A stretch of 64,000 nucleotides of DNA from Delphinapterus leucas (Eukaryota > Chordata > Mammalia > Artiodactyla > Monodontidae), in assembly GCF_002288925.2 (NCBI RefSeq), contig NW_022098037.1:6284915-6348914 (forward strand). Direction: 5' to 3'. Both the position numbers and the translations under genes were made by a program. Below are positions 62,781 to 64,000 of this stretch, piece after piece. Within the stretch, counting starts at the first letter, position 1. Each line of letters begins with the position of its first letter. The notes under the pieces were generated by a model, which was not told the origin of the DNA, did not search any database, and saw nothing but the letters and a program-made list of their open reading frames with translations.

Positions 62781-63900
62781 AATAGGCTATGTAATGGATT
62801 GGTAGAATATTTGCTTTTGTAAAGTGACGGGTCAAGTCTTTTGCCCACTTTTTGCTAGGTTATTTGTCTGTTTTGTATTCATTTTATTATTCTACGAGCC
62901 AGTAAACTCAATATCAACAGTCATCAGAAAAATACAAATTAAAACCACAATAAGATAATAGATCATACAACTAGAATGGCTACAGTCGAAAAGACAAATA
63001 CAAAATCTGGCAAGGACACAGAATAACTGGAACTCTCACACATCGTGGGGTGGGCGTGCAAAAGGATAGAACCACTTAGAAAAGCTATCTGGCAGTTTCT
63101 CGTAAATTTTTTACATGCACCTACCCTGTGCTGGGTCAGAATAGTGTGTATTTAACTGTATATTGCTTCCAGGTATTCATCCACTAAAAATGAAAATGTG
63201 TGTCAAAATGGAAAGCAAGGGGCTTCCCTGGTGGTGCAGTGATTGAGAGTCCGCCTGCCAATGCAGGGGACACGGGTTCATGCCCCGGTCCAGGAAGATC
63301 CCACATGCTGCGGAGCGGCTGGGCCCGTGAGACATGGCCGCTGAGCCTGCGCGTCTGGAGCCTGTGCTACGTAACGGGAGAGGCCACAGCAGTGAGAGGA
63401 CTGCGTACCGCAAAAAAAAAAAAAAAGTAAAGCAAGACAAAACAAAACCTGTATAAGAATGCGCTTAGCAGTCTTAATTCAAAATAGCCTAAAACTGGAA
63501 ACAACCCAACATCCATCAACAACAGAATGGATAAACAGATTTTTGTAGATGTATATGATAAAATACTAGCAATAAAAAGGAATGAACTACTGATACATGT
63601 AGCAACATGAATGAATGCCACAAAAACATTTTGTTGAGCAAAAGAAACCAGATGCAGAAAGGCACTATATAAAATCTAAGAACAGGAAAAACTAATTTAT
63701 GGTGATAAAAACTGGCTGCTTGGAATGGAAGGGGCGATTCATTAGAAAGAATCAAAAAAATTTTTCTGGGATTTGATGATAGAAATATTGTATATCTTGA
63801 GTTGGGTGGTTGTCACACAAGTACACAAAATTGTTAAAATTCATCCAACTGTGCACTTAGGTTCTGGGCATTTTATTGTATATAAGCTACAATATATCTC
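62781..63900 (+). mobile_element. Old L1 3' end, interrupted by a SINE
   Basis: Text such as agaatggctacagtcg (62972), actggaaacaacccaacatc (63493) and 'caataaaaaggaatgaacta' (63571) is an L1 ORF2 C-terminus and 3' UTR, split by the SINE at 63221-63426. Confidence 0.8.
63221..63426 (+). mobile_element. CHR-type SINE inserted in L1
   Basis: Head ggcttccctggtggtgcagt, end gcgtaccgc and poly-A. The short direct repeat aaagcaag occurs on both sides (63212-63219 and just after the tail). Confidence 0.95.
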
Positions 63901-64000
63901 AATAAAATATGGTTTTCGATTTTAAAAAGCAAGAAAAAGAAATGTAAGAGACAAATGAAATAATTACAATTACCTGAAATTATCTGGATCCTGACTCTAA

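Noticed and set aside
63970..64000. Possible exon ending at a CAG|gtaatt donor on the minus strand
   Set aside because: The preceding bases do not read as the SLC5A8 sequence expected before exon 4 in any frame.
1..64000. CRISPR array, bacterial operon or phage module
   Set aside because: No regular repeat-spacer pattern and no prokaryotic genes; introns, SINEs and L1s show mammalian DNA.

Overview
This is mammalian nuclear DNA, almost certainly from a cetacean. The window carries many tRNA-derived SINEs of the CHR type known from whales, dolphins and hippos (they start ggcttccctggtggcgcag and end in poly-A), cetartiodactyl-type L1 elements, and older mammalian repeats (MIR, L2, MER5A, MER20, Tigger, HAL1-like). 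I see no bacterial or phage content and no CRISPR array.

The only host gene I can support is SLC5A8, the sodium-coupled monocarboxylate transporter 1 (SMCT1), on the minus strand. Twelve coding exons run from 58973 down to the stop codon at 13774 and encode roughly the last 455 residues of the protein. All reading phases join, every acceptor is AG and every donor is GT, and there is no internal stop. The first exons (about 155 residues, probably exons 1-3 of 15) lie beyond the right edge. Exon numbers 4-15 below assume the human-like 15-exon structure.

Layout by region: 1-3870 holds broken old L1 pieces and a tandem pair of L1 3'-end units. 3890-13770 is the 3' flank and 3' UTR of SLC5A8, with paired SINEs, MER5A, MER20, an L1 tail and an LTR-like segment. 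13774-24902 holds exons 15-11. Intron 10 (24903-39518) contains a near full-length L1 with a CpG-rich 5' UTR and an older L1. Intron 9 (39587-47515) contains a third, internally deleted L1. 47516-58973 holds exons 9-4 with SINEs, MIRs and a Tigger-type DNA transposon in the introns. 58974-64000 is intron 3, mostly decayed L1 with SINE insertions.

Every long intronic L1 lies on the plus strand, antisense to SLC5A8. None of the L1 copies can encode intact proteins. The points most worth a second look are an unusual splice donor after exon 7, a SINE inserted about 24 nt from the exon 11 donor, a CpG-rich L1 promoter region inside intron 10, an unidentified processed retrocopy flanked by a 16-bp duplication, and two different SINEs stacked at one target. 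I did not find a previously undescribed biological system.
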